The notes beneath the pieces were generated by a model. It saw only the letters and a program-made list of their open reading frames with translations. It was not told the DNA's origin and did no database searches. This document shows positions 27,411 to 36,227 of a stretch of 64,000 nucleotides of DNA, in pieces; position 1 is the stretch's first letter; every line of letters begins with the position of its first letter. This stretch comes from Massiliimalia sp050943535 (GTDB taxonomy: Bacteria; Bacillota; Clostridia; Oscillospirales; Ruminococcaceae). Position numbers and translations under genes: made by a program. Location: NCBI GenBank assembly GCA_050943535.1, contig JBMNPJ010000006.1, positions 1-64,000 on the forward strand. The letters run 5' to 3'.

Positions 27411-28242
27411 TTGTATTTGAACATATTCTTAAATGGATGGTTTCTCGTAGGGATGTTTGGTATTTTAGGACTGTATCTTTTGATGGAAAATCAAGAACAC
27501 ACTTCCATTAAAAAAGTTTTTCAATCTTCTTTAGTTACTATACTTCACTTTTTCTCTATGTTTTTCTTTGCCTATTGGGTTGGGAATTGTTGAACGCAGT
27601 ATTTTAATTTTTCCGCGATTCCAATAGAACAAAATATGTTTTTTGATTGGTATCGCTGTGTCCTTTGTGATATTTCTATTTGGAATTTGGAACACACATC
27701 TGGTAAAAATGGTAAACTATTCTATTGATTCTGATCACAGAGCAGAGAAAAATTACAAGATTGTCCTTCTAAGCAATCTGCATATAGGTCAATTTATTGG
27801 CGTACGCCATCTATTGCGTATTGTAGAAGCGATAAACAAAAGCAAGTCTAATTTGATTGTAATTGCCAGTGATATTTTCAACGGATGTTCCGTAAAGGAG
27901 TGTGAGAAATTTGATGAAGTTTCCATGCTTTTACACCGATTGCAAAGCAAAGATGGCACCATAGCCGTATCCAGAAATCACGATCTGCTTCCTAATGACG
28001 TGTCTTTTCGAAATTTTTTTATGCAGGTTGGTATCACTCTTCTGGATGACCAATACGAAGAATATGGAAATCTAGTAGTAATTGGAAGAAAAGACATCAT
28101 ACGTAAAAAAGAAAACAGACTGCCACTTTCCTAGTTGATAGAAAAAACTGATGGAAAATTCTATATTATTCTGGATCACAATCCCAGTGATATAGAAAAG
28201 TATTGGACTGGGGAGCCGATCTTTGCCTCTTCGTGTTGGTAG
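27411..28242 (+). pseudogene. Decayed membrane-anchored metallophosphoesterase
   Basis: Remains of a calcineurin-like phosphoesterase of the YkuE type with an N-terminal membrane part. The hydrophobic start (27411-27593) ends at a stop. The reading then resumes at 27643 with the phosphoesterase core, meets an in-frame TAG at 28132 and runs on to 28242 (IILDHNPSDIEKYW). Metal-binding residues are lost in every visible motif: SNLHIG where SDLHIG is expected, ASDIF for GDIF, and SRNHD for GNHD. The final GHTHGGQ motif is missing. I take it as a dead gene of the same plus-strand series. Confidence 0.75.
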
Positions 28243-28312
28243 TAACAACGAAGTTGTTTGGAACTATTAAGATAGGTGGAAAACTCATATGAAAGAAATC
28301 AGGGAGGTAATT

Positions 28313-29218
28313 ATGGCGAAACAATCACTTCTGACGCTTAGCGCCATGCAAACTATCGCCGGAAAAGCAATCCGGGATTTGAAAAACGGAGGAAAAAGGG
28401 AAACCCGCAATGTAATCGAATTATGCCGAAGTTTTACTAAATGCCCACATCAGCATGATTTCTGGGACATGGTGAAAAGCTTTACCGCTTTCACCGGCAG
28501 CAAATATGATCCTTTGCTTCATCGGGTGGCTGCTTCCGTACGAGAGGATTCTTTAAAAACATTGGCAATTAATCTAGGATGTACCGCGTTTGCAGGAGGA
28601 GTAGATCGAATTCGCAGTAACCACGCTAAAGGAATTGATCATTGGTGGCTGCAACGGTTTCATTCTTCCAGTCTCAATCAGCAGGACATTTCCATGTGGA
28701 ATGAGCGAGGGATTTATGTCTTCCTCATCGATCTAAAGCGGGAAGCCGACTTTTCAAAACGTTTTTTTTCATTAGCAGCACATAATGTACGAAGTACTTT
28801 TGTGTTGCTGATTCAGAATGACCAGCCCGATTTCAATTGGATTACCCAGGCTGCTCAATACGACAATGTTTGTTTTTTATCTGCTCCTTCAGTTCTGGAT
28901 AACATAGGGAATTTACTTGTAGAAAATAGGGCCCTGTTTGGAGTACTAAGAAATTATCTTGACATCGAAGATATTCAAACCGAAAAACAAAGAATTTCAC
29001 AATGGATTGAGCTGGGATGTGTCATTATTGCGTATGATTTGCTCCAAGACGCTCCTCACATGGAACAGGTAGAATCGTACTATGAAGAACTTGTCAGTGT
29101 ACGAAAAAAGGGTTCCGTCGAAATTTTTCTTTGCGATTTGCAAAGAGATGTACTTCTTGTACAGGAAATGCTTTTGGGGCAACGGCCTTTTCCTGAATAC
29201 AATGCATCAATCGTGTAG
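28313..29218 (+). CDS. Unknown 301-residue protein beside a radical SAM gene
   Basis: I do not recognise this soluble protein. ATG 28313 is chosen because AGGGAGGT lies directly ahead. The N-terminal quarter is helical and basic; a central stretch GCTAFAGGVDRIRSNHAKGIDHWWL is followed by a region with alternating strands and helices (GIYVFLIDLKR, STFVLLIQND, DNVCFLSAP, CVIIAYDLL) that looks like an alpha/beta fold. There is no signal peptide and no clear catalytic motif. It lies 150 bases ahead of the radical SAM gene on the same strand; I infer that they work together. Confidence 0.75.
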   Translation: MAKQSLLTLSAMQTIAGKAIRDLKNGGKRETRNVIELCRSFTKCPHQHDFWDMVKSFTAFTGSKYDPLLHRVAASVREDSLKTLAINLGCTAFAGGVDRIRSNHAKGIDHWWLQRFHSSSLNQQDISMWNERGIYVFLIDLKREADFSKRFFSLAAHNVRSTFVLLIQNDQPDFNWITQAAQYDNVCFLSAPSVLDNIGNLLVENRALFGVLRNYLDIEDIQTEKQRISQWIELGCVIIAYDLLQDAPHMEQVESYYEELVSVRKKGSVEIFLCDLQRDVLLVQEMLLGQRPFPEYNASIV

Positions 29219-29366
29219 ATGAATAAGAATATGACAATTTGAGTGTTTTGCTCAAAATACTGACAGCTGTATTTATTTGTATGCTGAAATGACAAGTTTC
29301 GTATGTTATCCTGATCATAGGAACTGTTCCCGACAATAACTCCCTAAGAAATGAGGTTGAACTAAC

Positions 29367-30752
29367 ATGAACATGAAGAATAAAGTTAAAACAACTGCAA
29401 TCTCTGCTGCTGTTAATCAGGCGCTTGGATATCTGGAGAAAGATCCCGAAACCAACATTCCGAAATTGATGAAATTGATCGATAAAGTAACGCCGGATGG
29501 CTATTATGTAACACAGCGCCGCGTTTTTCGTGAATTGATTGAAGAAAAAAACCATTGGTATCAACTGCTGATGAAAATATATGAATTAGATCCGGGTGTG
29601 CGAGAATCGGCATTTAAAAACTTTATTCTAAATGCAAGCTTGCTCGGAAGCGCAAAACAGGATGCTATGGTAGAAAAAGAACAGTGTAATATTCCGTGGG
29701 CTATCCTCTTTGACCCCACCTCAGCCTGCAATATGCATTGTACCGGATGCTGGGCAGCAGAATACGGCAACCGTCTGAATCTTTCCTTTGAAGAGATGGA
29801 CTCTATCGTCACACAGGGAAAACAGCTTGGAACGTATATGTATATCATGACTGGAGGAGAACCCCTTGTCCGCAAAAAGGACGTAATGGCTTTGTGCGAA
29901 AAACATTCTGACTGCGAATTCCTTTCCTTTACAAACGGGACTCTGATTGATGAAGAATTTTGTCAGGACATGCTTCGTGTAAAGAATTTTATTCCTGCCA
30001 TTAGTTTAGAAGGCTTCGAGGAAGCAAACGACGGACGTCGAGGAACAGGAGTTTACCAGAAGGTAATGCAAGCCATGAAACTGCTTCGGGAGCATAAATT
30101 GCCGTTTGGTATTTCCACTTGCTATACCAGCAAAAACTATGCAGATATTTGCAGTGAAGAATTTTACGACATGATTATTCAAGCCGGAGCACTTTTTGTG
30201 TGGTTCTTCCACTATATGCCTGTTGGCGCTGGTGCTGTGCCGGAATTGCTTCCAACACCGGAACAGCGTGCAGAAGTTTATCATCGGATTCGGGAGTTCC
30301 GTGATTCCAAGCCGATTTTCTCCATGGACTTTCAGAATGACGGTCAATATGTCGGCGGTTGTATTGCCGGTGGACGTCGATACTTACATATTAATGCACG
30401 CGGTGATGTAGAGCCCTGCGTATTTATCCACTATTCCAACGTGAATATCCGGAATTGCTCCCTTTTAGATGCACTCAAGTCACCTCTGTTTCTGGCATAT
30501 TATCGTGAGCAGCCTTTTAACAATAATATGCTGCGTCCGTGCCCTATGCTGGAAAATCCGGAAAAACTCCGCGCTATGGTAAAAGAAACCGGTGCTGTTT
30601 CAACAGATTATGAATCTCCGGAATCTGCAGATATTCTTTGCGACCGTACAACCCCTTATGCGGAAAATTGGAAGCCTATGGCAGATAAGCTTTGGGTTGA
30701 AAGCGGCCATATCTGCTCTGGATGCGACGGCTGTAAAAGAGGTGACCAATGA
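29367..30752 (+). CDS. Radical SAM enzyme
   Basis: A 461-residue radical S-adenosylmethionine protein. The cluster-binding motif is CNMHCTGC (Cx3Cx2C) near residue 120, followed by the SAM-contact GGEP (MTGGEPLVRKKD). The C-terminal part has extra cysteines (GGCIAGGRRYLHINARGDVEPCVF, RPCPML, CSGCDGCK), as in SPASM/Twitch proteins that bind further Fe-S clusters. A helical N-terminal domain of about 100 residues precedes the core. It overlaps the next gene by four bases (ATGA), so it is translationally coupled to DegV. Substrate is not evident; neighbours suggest lipid or cell-envelope chemistry. Confidence 0.88.
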   Translation: MNMKNKVKTTAISAAVNQALGYLEKDPETNIPKLMKLIDKVTPDGYYVTQRRVFRELIEEKNHWYQLLMKIYELDPGVRESAFKNFILNASLLGSAKQDAMVEKEQCNIPWAILFDPTSACNMHCTGCWAAEYGNRLNLSFEEMDSIVTQGKQLGTYMYIMTGGEPLVRKKDVMALCEKHSDCEFLSFTNGTLIDEEFCQDMLRVKNFIPAISLEGFEEANDGRRGTGVYQKVMQAMKLLREHKLPFGISTCYTSKNYADICSEEFYDMIIQAGALFVWFFHYMPVGAGAVPELLPTPEQRAEVYHRIREFRDSKPIFSMDFQNDGQYVGGCIAGGRRYLHINARGDVEPCVFIHYSNVNIRNCSLLDALKSPLFLAYYREQPFNNNMLRPCPMLENPEKLRAMVKETGAVSTDYESPESADILCDRTTPYAENWKPMADKLWVESGHICSGCDGCKRGDQ

Positions 30753-31621
30753 GCTACCGTCTGATTACCGATGCAACCGCTGATTTAACGCTGGAAATGA
30801 CACTTGGTTTGCCCGATATGGCTGTAGTACCCATGGAAATCATAATTGAAGGAATTCCCTATCAGTATGGGCCGGGCGGTAACATTACCGTCAATGAATT
30901 CTATCAGGAGTTGCGCAGCGGAAAATTTTCAGCCACATCTCAAGTCAATCCTATGACATATGAGGATTTTTTTGCGCCGTTTCTGGAAGCTGGGGAGGAT
31001 ATTCTGTATCTGTGCTTTACCTCCGGTATGTCGGGAATGTACCAAAACGCCAAGCAATGCGTGGATCGTCTTCAAAAAAGGTTTCCGGAACGAAAGATTG
31101 TTTGTGTAGATACCAAATGTGCTTCCCTTGGTGAGGGATTTCTGGTCCGGGAAGCATTGATTAAACAGGCGGAGGGATTTTCGCTGGAAGAACTGGCACA
31201 ATGGATATCTGACCATCAAATTAAAATCTGCCAATGGTTTACAGTGGATACTTTTGAGCATTTAAAACACGGAGGACGTGTTTCTTCAACAGCTGCTGTA
31301 ATCGGAACCGCACTCCAAATCAAGCCGCTCCTGCATGTATCTGAAAATGGGGAATTGGAAGTTGTGGATCGTACGGTTCGTGGCACCAAACGTGCCATGG
31401 CCGCACTTCTGGAATGCCTTGAAAAAGGGTGGCAATCCGATCGATGCAATCGAATTATCGTTGGCCATGGGGGATGTCCAGATGTGGCGGAAAAATTTGT
31501 GTGGGAGATTCAAAACAAATATCCATATGCAAATATTATTACTGCACCGATTGGCCCGGTAATTGGTTCGCATACAGGTCCTGGGATGATTGCTGTTGTA
31601 TTTTGGGGATCGTGGAGATAA
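30749..31621 (+). CDS. DegV-family fatty-acid-binding protein
   Basis: A 290-residue DegV protein (PF02645). It begins with the family pattern SYRLITDATADLT and shows the lipid-head-binding residues TSGMSGMYQNA, the DTKCASLGEG loop and a C-terminal GPVIGSHTGPG. DegV/FakB-like proteins bind a fatty acid and, in the FakB case, present it to a kinase. The coupling with the radical SAM gene is unusual and suggests that the acyl chain is handed to or from that enzyme, but this is inference. A strong terminator follows. Confidence 0.9.
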   Translation: MSYRLITDATADLTLEMTLGLPDMAVVPMEIIIEGIPYQYGPGGNITVNEFYQELRSGKFSATSQVNPMTYEDFFAPFLEAGEDILYLCFTSGMSGMYQNAKQCVDRLQKRFPERKIVCVDTKCASLGEGFLVREALIKQAEGFSLEELAQWISDHQIKICQWFTVDTFEHLKHGGRVSSTAAVIGTALQIKPLLHVSENGELEVVDRTVRGTKRAMAALLECLEKGWQSDRCNRIIVGHGGCPDVAEKFVWEIQNKYPYANIITAPIGPVIGSHTGPGMIAVVFWGSWR

Positions 31622-31622
31622 T

Positions 31623-31662
31623 AAAGAAAGCAGCTGCCCTGTAACAGACGGCTGCTTTCTTT
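31623..31662 (+). terminator. Terminator after degV
   Basis: A 12-bp stem (31623-31634 with 31651-31662) with AAAGAAAGC/GCTTTCTTT ends follows the DegV stop directly and ends the radical SAM-DegV unit. Confidence 0.75.
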
Positions 31663-31895
31663 ACTGTGGAGAATTGATTACTATATCCCGATCATTTCTT
31701 TTAAAATCGGCGGAATGGAGAGTTATCTTTCTCATATGCGGTTGTACCCAGTAGCAGGCAAAAGCGAACCCATAAACAAAGATTTCCATATCGCTGACAA
31801 AGTTCAGAATATAACACATAAAAACACAAAAAAATCTTCTTGCTTGCTCTGCAAAGTATGCACAGCAGCTATAAATTGCTTAGAAGGATATTGCG

Positions 31896-32915
31896 ATGGA
31901 AGAAAAGAAGATAAAAAGTTCAGGAAAAACTATTTTTCTGAGTTGCATCATGATGATATTACTCACAATCGCTCTGATTATGGTTTTTAAAGGGCAATGG
32001 AAGGATATTCTCTCTCTTTTATCAACCATACCATTCTACAGTATGACAATCATCATCCTACTTGGTATCCTATATCATATTCTGGAAGCTTCCGTAGGAA
32101 AGACACTGGTTGCCTCTGCTGTACCACAATTTTCCTTTTCTCAGAGTATTACCAATACATATCTTGGTGTTTTTGGGAATACAGCATTATTTACAGTCGG
32201 CACACTTCCGCTTCAAAGCTATTACTTATACCGGTGTGGTGTAATGACCGGAATGAGTATCGGGATGATGACACTGGAATATGTTACACATAAACTTTCT
32301 GTTTTGCTATATGCTGTTGCCGCTGTATTATTCGGGGGGCATACACTCATATCACAAAAAGATACTTATCTGTTTTTTGTGATATATGCTTGTGTTTTCG
32401 CTGTGATAGTTAGTTCTTTTCTGATTCTGCTATGTGCATCCTCAAAAATACGAGAACTTATTTTCCGCTTGATATCATACCTTCCAAACAATGAAAAGTG
32501 GAACCAGAGAAAAGAAGTCTGGAAAATACAGATTGAAATGCTATACACCCAGTCAAATCAAGTGATTCATGACCGAAATTGCCGAGTTAAATCTTTTTTA
32601 CTGAATATCTGCAAATTGTTTGTGTTCTATTCTATCCCTTTTTGGTGTTTTCAGGCATTAGAAATCTATGATATTTCGTTTTGGCAAGTGCAAATGTTGA
32701 CAGCCTTTATGGTATTGCTAACAAATGCGCTTCCTAATCTTGCCGGAATGGGATCTGCTGAATTTTCTTTTTTGCTTGTTTTTTCCCCATTTATCGGGAA
32801 AGCACAGGCAATTACAGCTTTAATTTTATACCGCATATCAACTTATTATGTGCCATTTTTAATTAGCAGTACTGTGTTTGTTTATCAGCAGCATAAGTGG
32901 AGGAAAAATCTGTAA
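31896..32915 (+). CDS. Lysylphosphatidylglycerol-synthase-type transmembrane protein
   Basis: A 339-residue membrane protein with eight or so helices, matching the flippase-like N-terminal half of MprF (PF03706/UPF0104) but without the aminoacyl-transferase half. Recognisable features are NTYLGVFGNTALFTVGTLPLQSYYLYRCG and, near the C-terminus, TNALPNLAGMGSAEFSFL. Stand-alone members are thought to move lipid-linked molecules between membrane leaflets. It is followed after 27 bases by a patatin lipase gene, which fits a lipid role. Confidence 0.82.
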   Translation: MEEKKIKSSGKTIFLSCIMMILLTIALIMVFKGQWKDILSLLSTIPFYSMTIIILLGILYHILEASVGKTLVASAVPQFSFSQSITNTYLGVFGNTALFTVGTLPLQSYYLYRCGVMTGMSIGMMTLEYVTHKLSVLLYAVAAVLFGGHTLISQKDTYLFFVIYACVFAVIVSSFLILLCASSKIRELIFRLISYLPNNEKWNQRKEVWKIQIEMLYTQSNQVIHDRNCRVKSFLLNICKLFVFYSIPFWCFQALEIYDISFWQVQMLTAFMVLLTNALPNLAGMGSAEFSFLLVFSPFIGKAQAITALILYRISTYYVPFLISSTVFVYQQHKWRKNL

Positions 32916-32942
32916 ATGTTGAAAGAAAGGATGTTGTAGAAT

Positions 32943-33779
32943 ATGAAACTTGGATTAGTAGATGTCGGAGGCGGTTTGAGGGGTGTCTATGCGGCAGGTG
33001 TGTTGGATTATTGTATGGATCAAAATATTTCTTTTGATTGCTGTATCGGTGTATCAGCAGGTAGTGCCAATGTCACTTCCTATTTGGCAGGACAGAGAGG
33101 AAGAAATTATTGCTATTATTGTGAATATGCCATGCGCAAAGAGTACATGGGTTTGAGTAATTTTTTAAAAAAGAGTTCCTACATTGATATGGAGTACGTC
33201 TATGGTACATTAAGTAATTCAGATGGAGAATATCCTTTGGATTACACAGCGCTATGCAAGAATAAGGCAGAACTCTTTGTCGTTGCGGAGGAAGCTGTCA
33301 CAGGCAGAGTAAAATATTTTAGCCGGGAAGATATCTGTCAGGATCAATATCAAATCCTAATGGCTTCTTCATCAATTCCCGGAGTAAACCGTCCCTATGA
33401 AATTGATGGTGTCCCTTATTTTGACGGGGCATTAGGAGATCCTGTTCCGATTCAAAAAGCCTTTAACGAAGGCTGCGATCTTGTAGTTTTGATTTTAACA
33501 AAGCCAATTTCTGTTCCTCGTGAACCCGGCCGGGATCCTTTTCTCGCAAAAATGATTCAACGCAAATATCCGAAATCCGCAGAAAATATGCGTAATCGTG
33601 CCAAAAGATACAATGAAGCGGTTGAATTGGCAAAGGAGTATCAAAAGCAAGGGAAAGTGTTAATTATTTCTCCTGATGATACAGCAGGAGTTACAACACT
33701 GTCCAGAAATACGGAGTCGTTAGATCGATTATATAGAAAAGGGTATCAAAACGGTGCTGCTATTTTAGAGTGGCTGTAG
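32943..33779 (+). CDS. Patatin-like phospholipase
   Basis: A 278-residue acyl hydrolase of the patatin family, probably acting on membrane or dietary phospholipids in the cytoplasm. The oxyanion loop is GGGLRGVYAAGVLD, the nucleophilic Ser is in GVSAGSAN, and the catalytic Asp is in YFDGALGDPVP. No signal peptide is seen. Family resemblance is to the RssA/YlbK-like group of Firmicutes. It is probably in one unit with the LPG-synthase-type protein ahead of it. Confidence 0.9.
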   Translation: MKLGLVDVGGGLRGVYAAGVLDYCMDQNISFDCCIGVSAGSANVTSYLAGQRGRNYCYYCEYAMRKEYMGLSNFLKKSSYIDMEYVYGTLSNSDGEYPLDYTALCKNKAELFVVAEEAVTGRVKYFSREDICQDQYQILMASSSIPGVNRPYEIDGVPYFDGALGDPVPIQKAFNEGCDLVVLILTKPISVPREPGRDPFLAKMIQRKYPKSAENMRNRAKRYNEAVELAKEYQKQGKVLIISPDDTAGVTTLSRNTESLDRLYRKGYQNGAAILEWL

Positions 33780-33864
33780 AACAAATCATCTACACACAAA
33801 TCTCGGTTATTTGAAGGAATGTTTAATATGACTTATATGAAAGGAAATTGCCAAATTCGTTTTT

Positions 33865-34279
33865 ATGGCAAAAGTAGTTGTAATCATTTTTGAAGACCAT
33901 GAAGAAGAATTGTTCAAACAGGTCTTAAAAACAATAAATACAAAGGAAGAAATCATTCAATATGAGGATTTAAAGTCTGAAGATATTGTTTTTTCTTCCT
34001 TGCGAATTGTTCCTTCTCAACGCCGAGTATATTGGAATGAACAAGAAATTCTTTTGACAACTAAGGAATATGAAATTTTACTCTTTCTTGCGTTGCATCC
34101 CAAACAGGTTTTTACATACCAACAGATTTATGAACATTGTTGGGGAGAACCTGCATATGGGAACGAAAAAAAATGTTGTTGGTAGCCATGTACGTATGTT
34201 ACGCCGAAAGATAGGAATGAATGAAGGTTGCACCATACGTTGTGTGTGGGAAATTGGTTATTGCTTTGAGTCCAAGTAA
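33865..34279 (+). pseudogene. Winged-helix response-regulator-like gene with a frameshift at an A8 run
   Basis: The first frame encodes MAKVVVIIFEDHEEELFKQ..., a short N-terminal domain, then a winged-helix start (SQRRVYWNEQEILLTTKEYEIL, QIYEHCWGEPAYGNEKK), and ends at a stop near 34185. The rest of the OmpR/PhoB-type domain (NVVGSHVRMLRRKIG...IRCVWEIGYCF) continues in the +1 frame to 34279. The two frames join cleanly at eight consecutive A (34166-34173); seven would keep one frame. So the gene is either recently broken, misread at this site, or rescued by slippage on the A run. Intact relatives are small stand-alone DNA-binding proteins of about 130 residues. Confidence 0.72.
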
Positions 34280-34315
34280 ATACTAACTATATTTTTCTTT
34301 TGATTCACTAAAAGA

Positions 34316-34340
34316 AGGCAGCCGCTTAAAGCGGCTGCCT
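34316..34340. terminator. GC-rich terminator between convergent genes
   Basis: A perfect 10-bp stem (34316-34325 with 34331-34340) has a TTAAA loop. On the minus strand it is followed by TTCTTTTA, so it more likely ends the FGGY kinase transcript, but can serve both sides. Confidence 0.65.
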
Positions 34341-34552
34341 GTAACATTAATATGATAGTAAACCTTTTTCAGGAATCAGCAAATATTGCTCTGGAGGAAA
34401 CCACATTACTATGTACTGCCTGGTTTAGTTCTTTGGTCATTTTTTCGCTCTTGGGGAAACAGGTTTTAGTATCTTATTTATCGTATAAAAACTGGCTTTC
34501 TACAACAAACCAAAATTCATAGTTTTTATACTCATAAATACTTCTTCCTTCA

Positions 34553-36139
34553 TTAGCTCAATGCTTCACTTGCCAATTTTTCAACCGGAATGCATTTTAC
34601 ATAGCGTTCCATAAATTTGTTAAATCCAGCATTGATTTCCTGATCCGGCTCAGATACACTCCCTGTTTCGTCTTTGAAAACTTTGTTGTCCAAGTAAGCA
34701 TCAAGTGTTTCGTTTGGCTCTTTGTTTTTTCGATACATTGCTAAAACAGCTACTCCCCAGGGACCACCTTCTCCAGCAGTTTCCTGCACCATTACTGGAA
34801 CATTTAATGCACTTGCCATAATTGGCTGGCTTGCTGTTTTTGTTTTAAACAGCCCGCCATGTCCGGTCAGTGTTTTCAGTTCCACCTTTTCCTGCTTCAG
34901 CAGAATATCCATTCCCAGCTTTAAAGTTGCGATGGTGGAATATAGCTGTACTCTTGCCAGATTTTCAAAGCTCAGTTTGGATGTTGCCGGTCTGAGCAGT
35001 AAGGGGCATCCTGCTTCGGTTTTTGTAATCGGTTCACCGGAATAATAGTTAAAACTGATCAGACCTCCGCAATCCGGATCTGCTTTTAATGCTTTATCAT
35101 AAAACAGGTCGTACACCTGACCTTTGGTTAAGGTACCTCCGCAATCTGTCTGTACCTGATAGAACAAATTCACCCATGCATCCAGATCAGAAGTACAGGT
35201 ATTACAGTGTACCATTGCCACCGCATCACCAGTCGGAGTTGTTACCATGTCAATTTCCGGATAAACTTTTGATAATTTATCTTTCAGTACAATCATAGCA
35301 AAGATAGAAGTACCTGCGGAAACGTTTCCGGTACATACTTTTACGCTGTTTGTTGCCACCATACCAGTACCAGCATCTCCTTCCGGAGGACACATCAATG
35401 CGCCTGACTGCAATGTGCCGGTAGGATCCAATAATTTTGCACCTTCTGCTGTTAAAGTTCCCGCATCTTCACCTGCCTTTAAAACTTTTGGCAGTAAATT
35501 TTCGATGTTGTATGTTAGATTTGATTTTGACAGGATCACATTAAACTTTTCCATCATTTCTTTATCATAGTCGCATGTCTTACTGTCTATTGGGAACATT
35601 CCGGATGCATCTCCTACGCCCAACACTCTTTTTCCTGTCAGTTTTTCATGTACATATCCTGCTAATGTATTAATGCTGTCTACTTTGGTAACATGTTCTT
35701 CATTATTTAAAATAGCCTGGTATAGATGTGCAATACTCCAACGATGGGGAATATTAAAGTTAAATTCTTTTGTCAAAATTTCGGATGCTTGTGCTGTAGT
35801 AGTATTTCTCCAAGTTCTAAATTCTGCAAGCTGATTTTTTTCCTTGTCAAATGCCAAATATCCATGCATCATGGCAGATACCCCGATGGCTCCGGTGTTG
35901 GTGAACTTTGTACCATACTCTTTTTCAAAGTTTGCCATCATTTTTGCAACTGCATCTTGGATGCCATGCCAGACATCGTCTAAGTGATAGGTGAAATATC
36001 CATTTTCAAATCTGTTTTCCCAATCGTGGGCACCGATTGACAAAACTTTGAAAGTTTCGTCAATTAGTACAGCTTTGATTCTGGTTGACCCCAATTCAAT
36101 TCCCAATGCTGTTTCTTTTAGATTAATTTTGTGATTCAT
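34553..36139 (-). CDS. FGGY-family carbohydrate kinase
   Basis: A 528-residue sugar kinase. It opens with the phosphate-binding strand LGIELGSTRIKAVLID, contains the FGGY segment around GVGDASGMFPID and a C-terminal ATP-site glycine motif (LTGHGGLFKT, QETAGEGGPWGVAVLAMY). It resembles the xylulokinase/ribulokinase branch annotated in Clostridia as a generic FGGY kinase; substrate specificity cannot be read. It is transcribed away from a PocR/AraC regulator that probably controls it. A GGGAGG binding site precedes the ATG. Confidence 0.88.
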   Translation of the reverse strand: MNHKINLKETALGIELGSTRIKAVLIDETFKVLSIGAHDWENRFENGYFTYHLDDVWHGIQDAVAKMMANFEKEYGTKFTNTGAIGVSAMMHGYLAFDKEKNQLAEFRTWRNTTTAQASEILTKEFNFNIPHRWSIAHLYQAILNNEEHVTKVDSINTLAGYVHEKLTGKRVLGVGDASGMFPIDSKTCDYDKEMMEKFNVILSKSNLTYNIENLLPKVLKAGEDAGTLTAEGAKLLDPTGTLQSGALMCPPEGDAGTGMVATNSVKVCTGNVSAGTSIFAMIVLKDKLSKVYPEIDMVTTPTGDAVAMVHCNTCTSDLDAWVNLFYQVQTDCGGTLTKGQVYDLFYDKALKADPDCGGLISFNYYSGEPITKTEAGCPLLLRPATSKLSFENLARVQLYSTIATLKLGMDILLKQEKVELKTLTGHGGLFKTKTASQPIMASALNVPVMVQETAGEGGPWGVAVLAMYRKNKEPNETLDAYLDNKVFKDETGSVSEPDQEINAGFNKFMERYVKCIPVEKLASEALS

Positions 36140-36162
36140 TCTAAAAAGCCTCCCATTTTTAT

Positions 36163-36191
36163 TTGAATTATATTTTTATTTTTATTATAAT
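36163..36191 (+). promoter_or_regulatory. Sigma-A-type promoter for the PocR/AraC gene
   Basis: TTGAAT (36163-36168) is followed after exactly 17 bases by a perfect TATAAT (36186-36191), about 36 bases ahead of the TTG start of the regulator. It lies in the short divergent region shared with the FGGY kinase gene, so the regulator may act on both. Confidence 0.75.
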
Positions 36192-36227
36192 TTAATTAAT
36201 ATGAATCGATTTGGTTGAGGTGGTTTT

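Noticed and set aside
27411..27593. A separate 60-residue membrane protein gene
   Set aside because: Its position and hydrophobic pattern fit the membrane anchor of the decayed phosphoesterase better than an independent gene.
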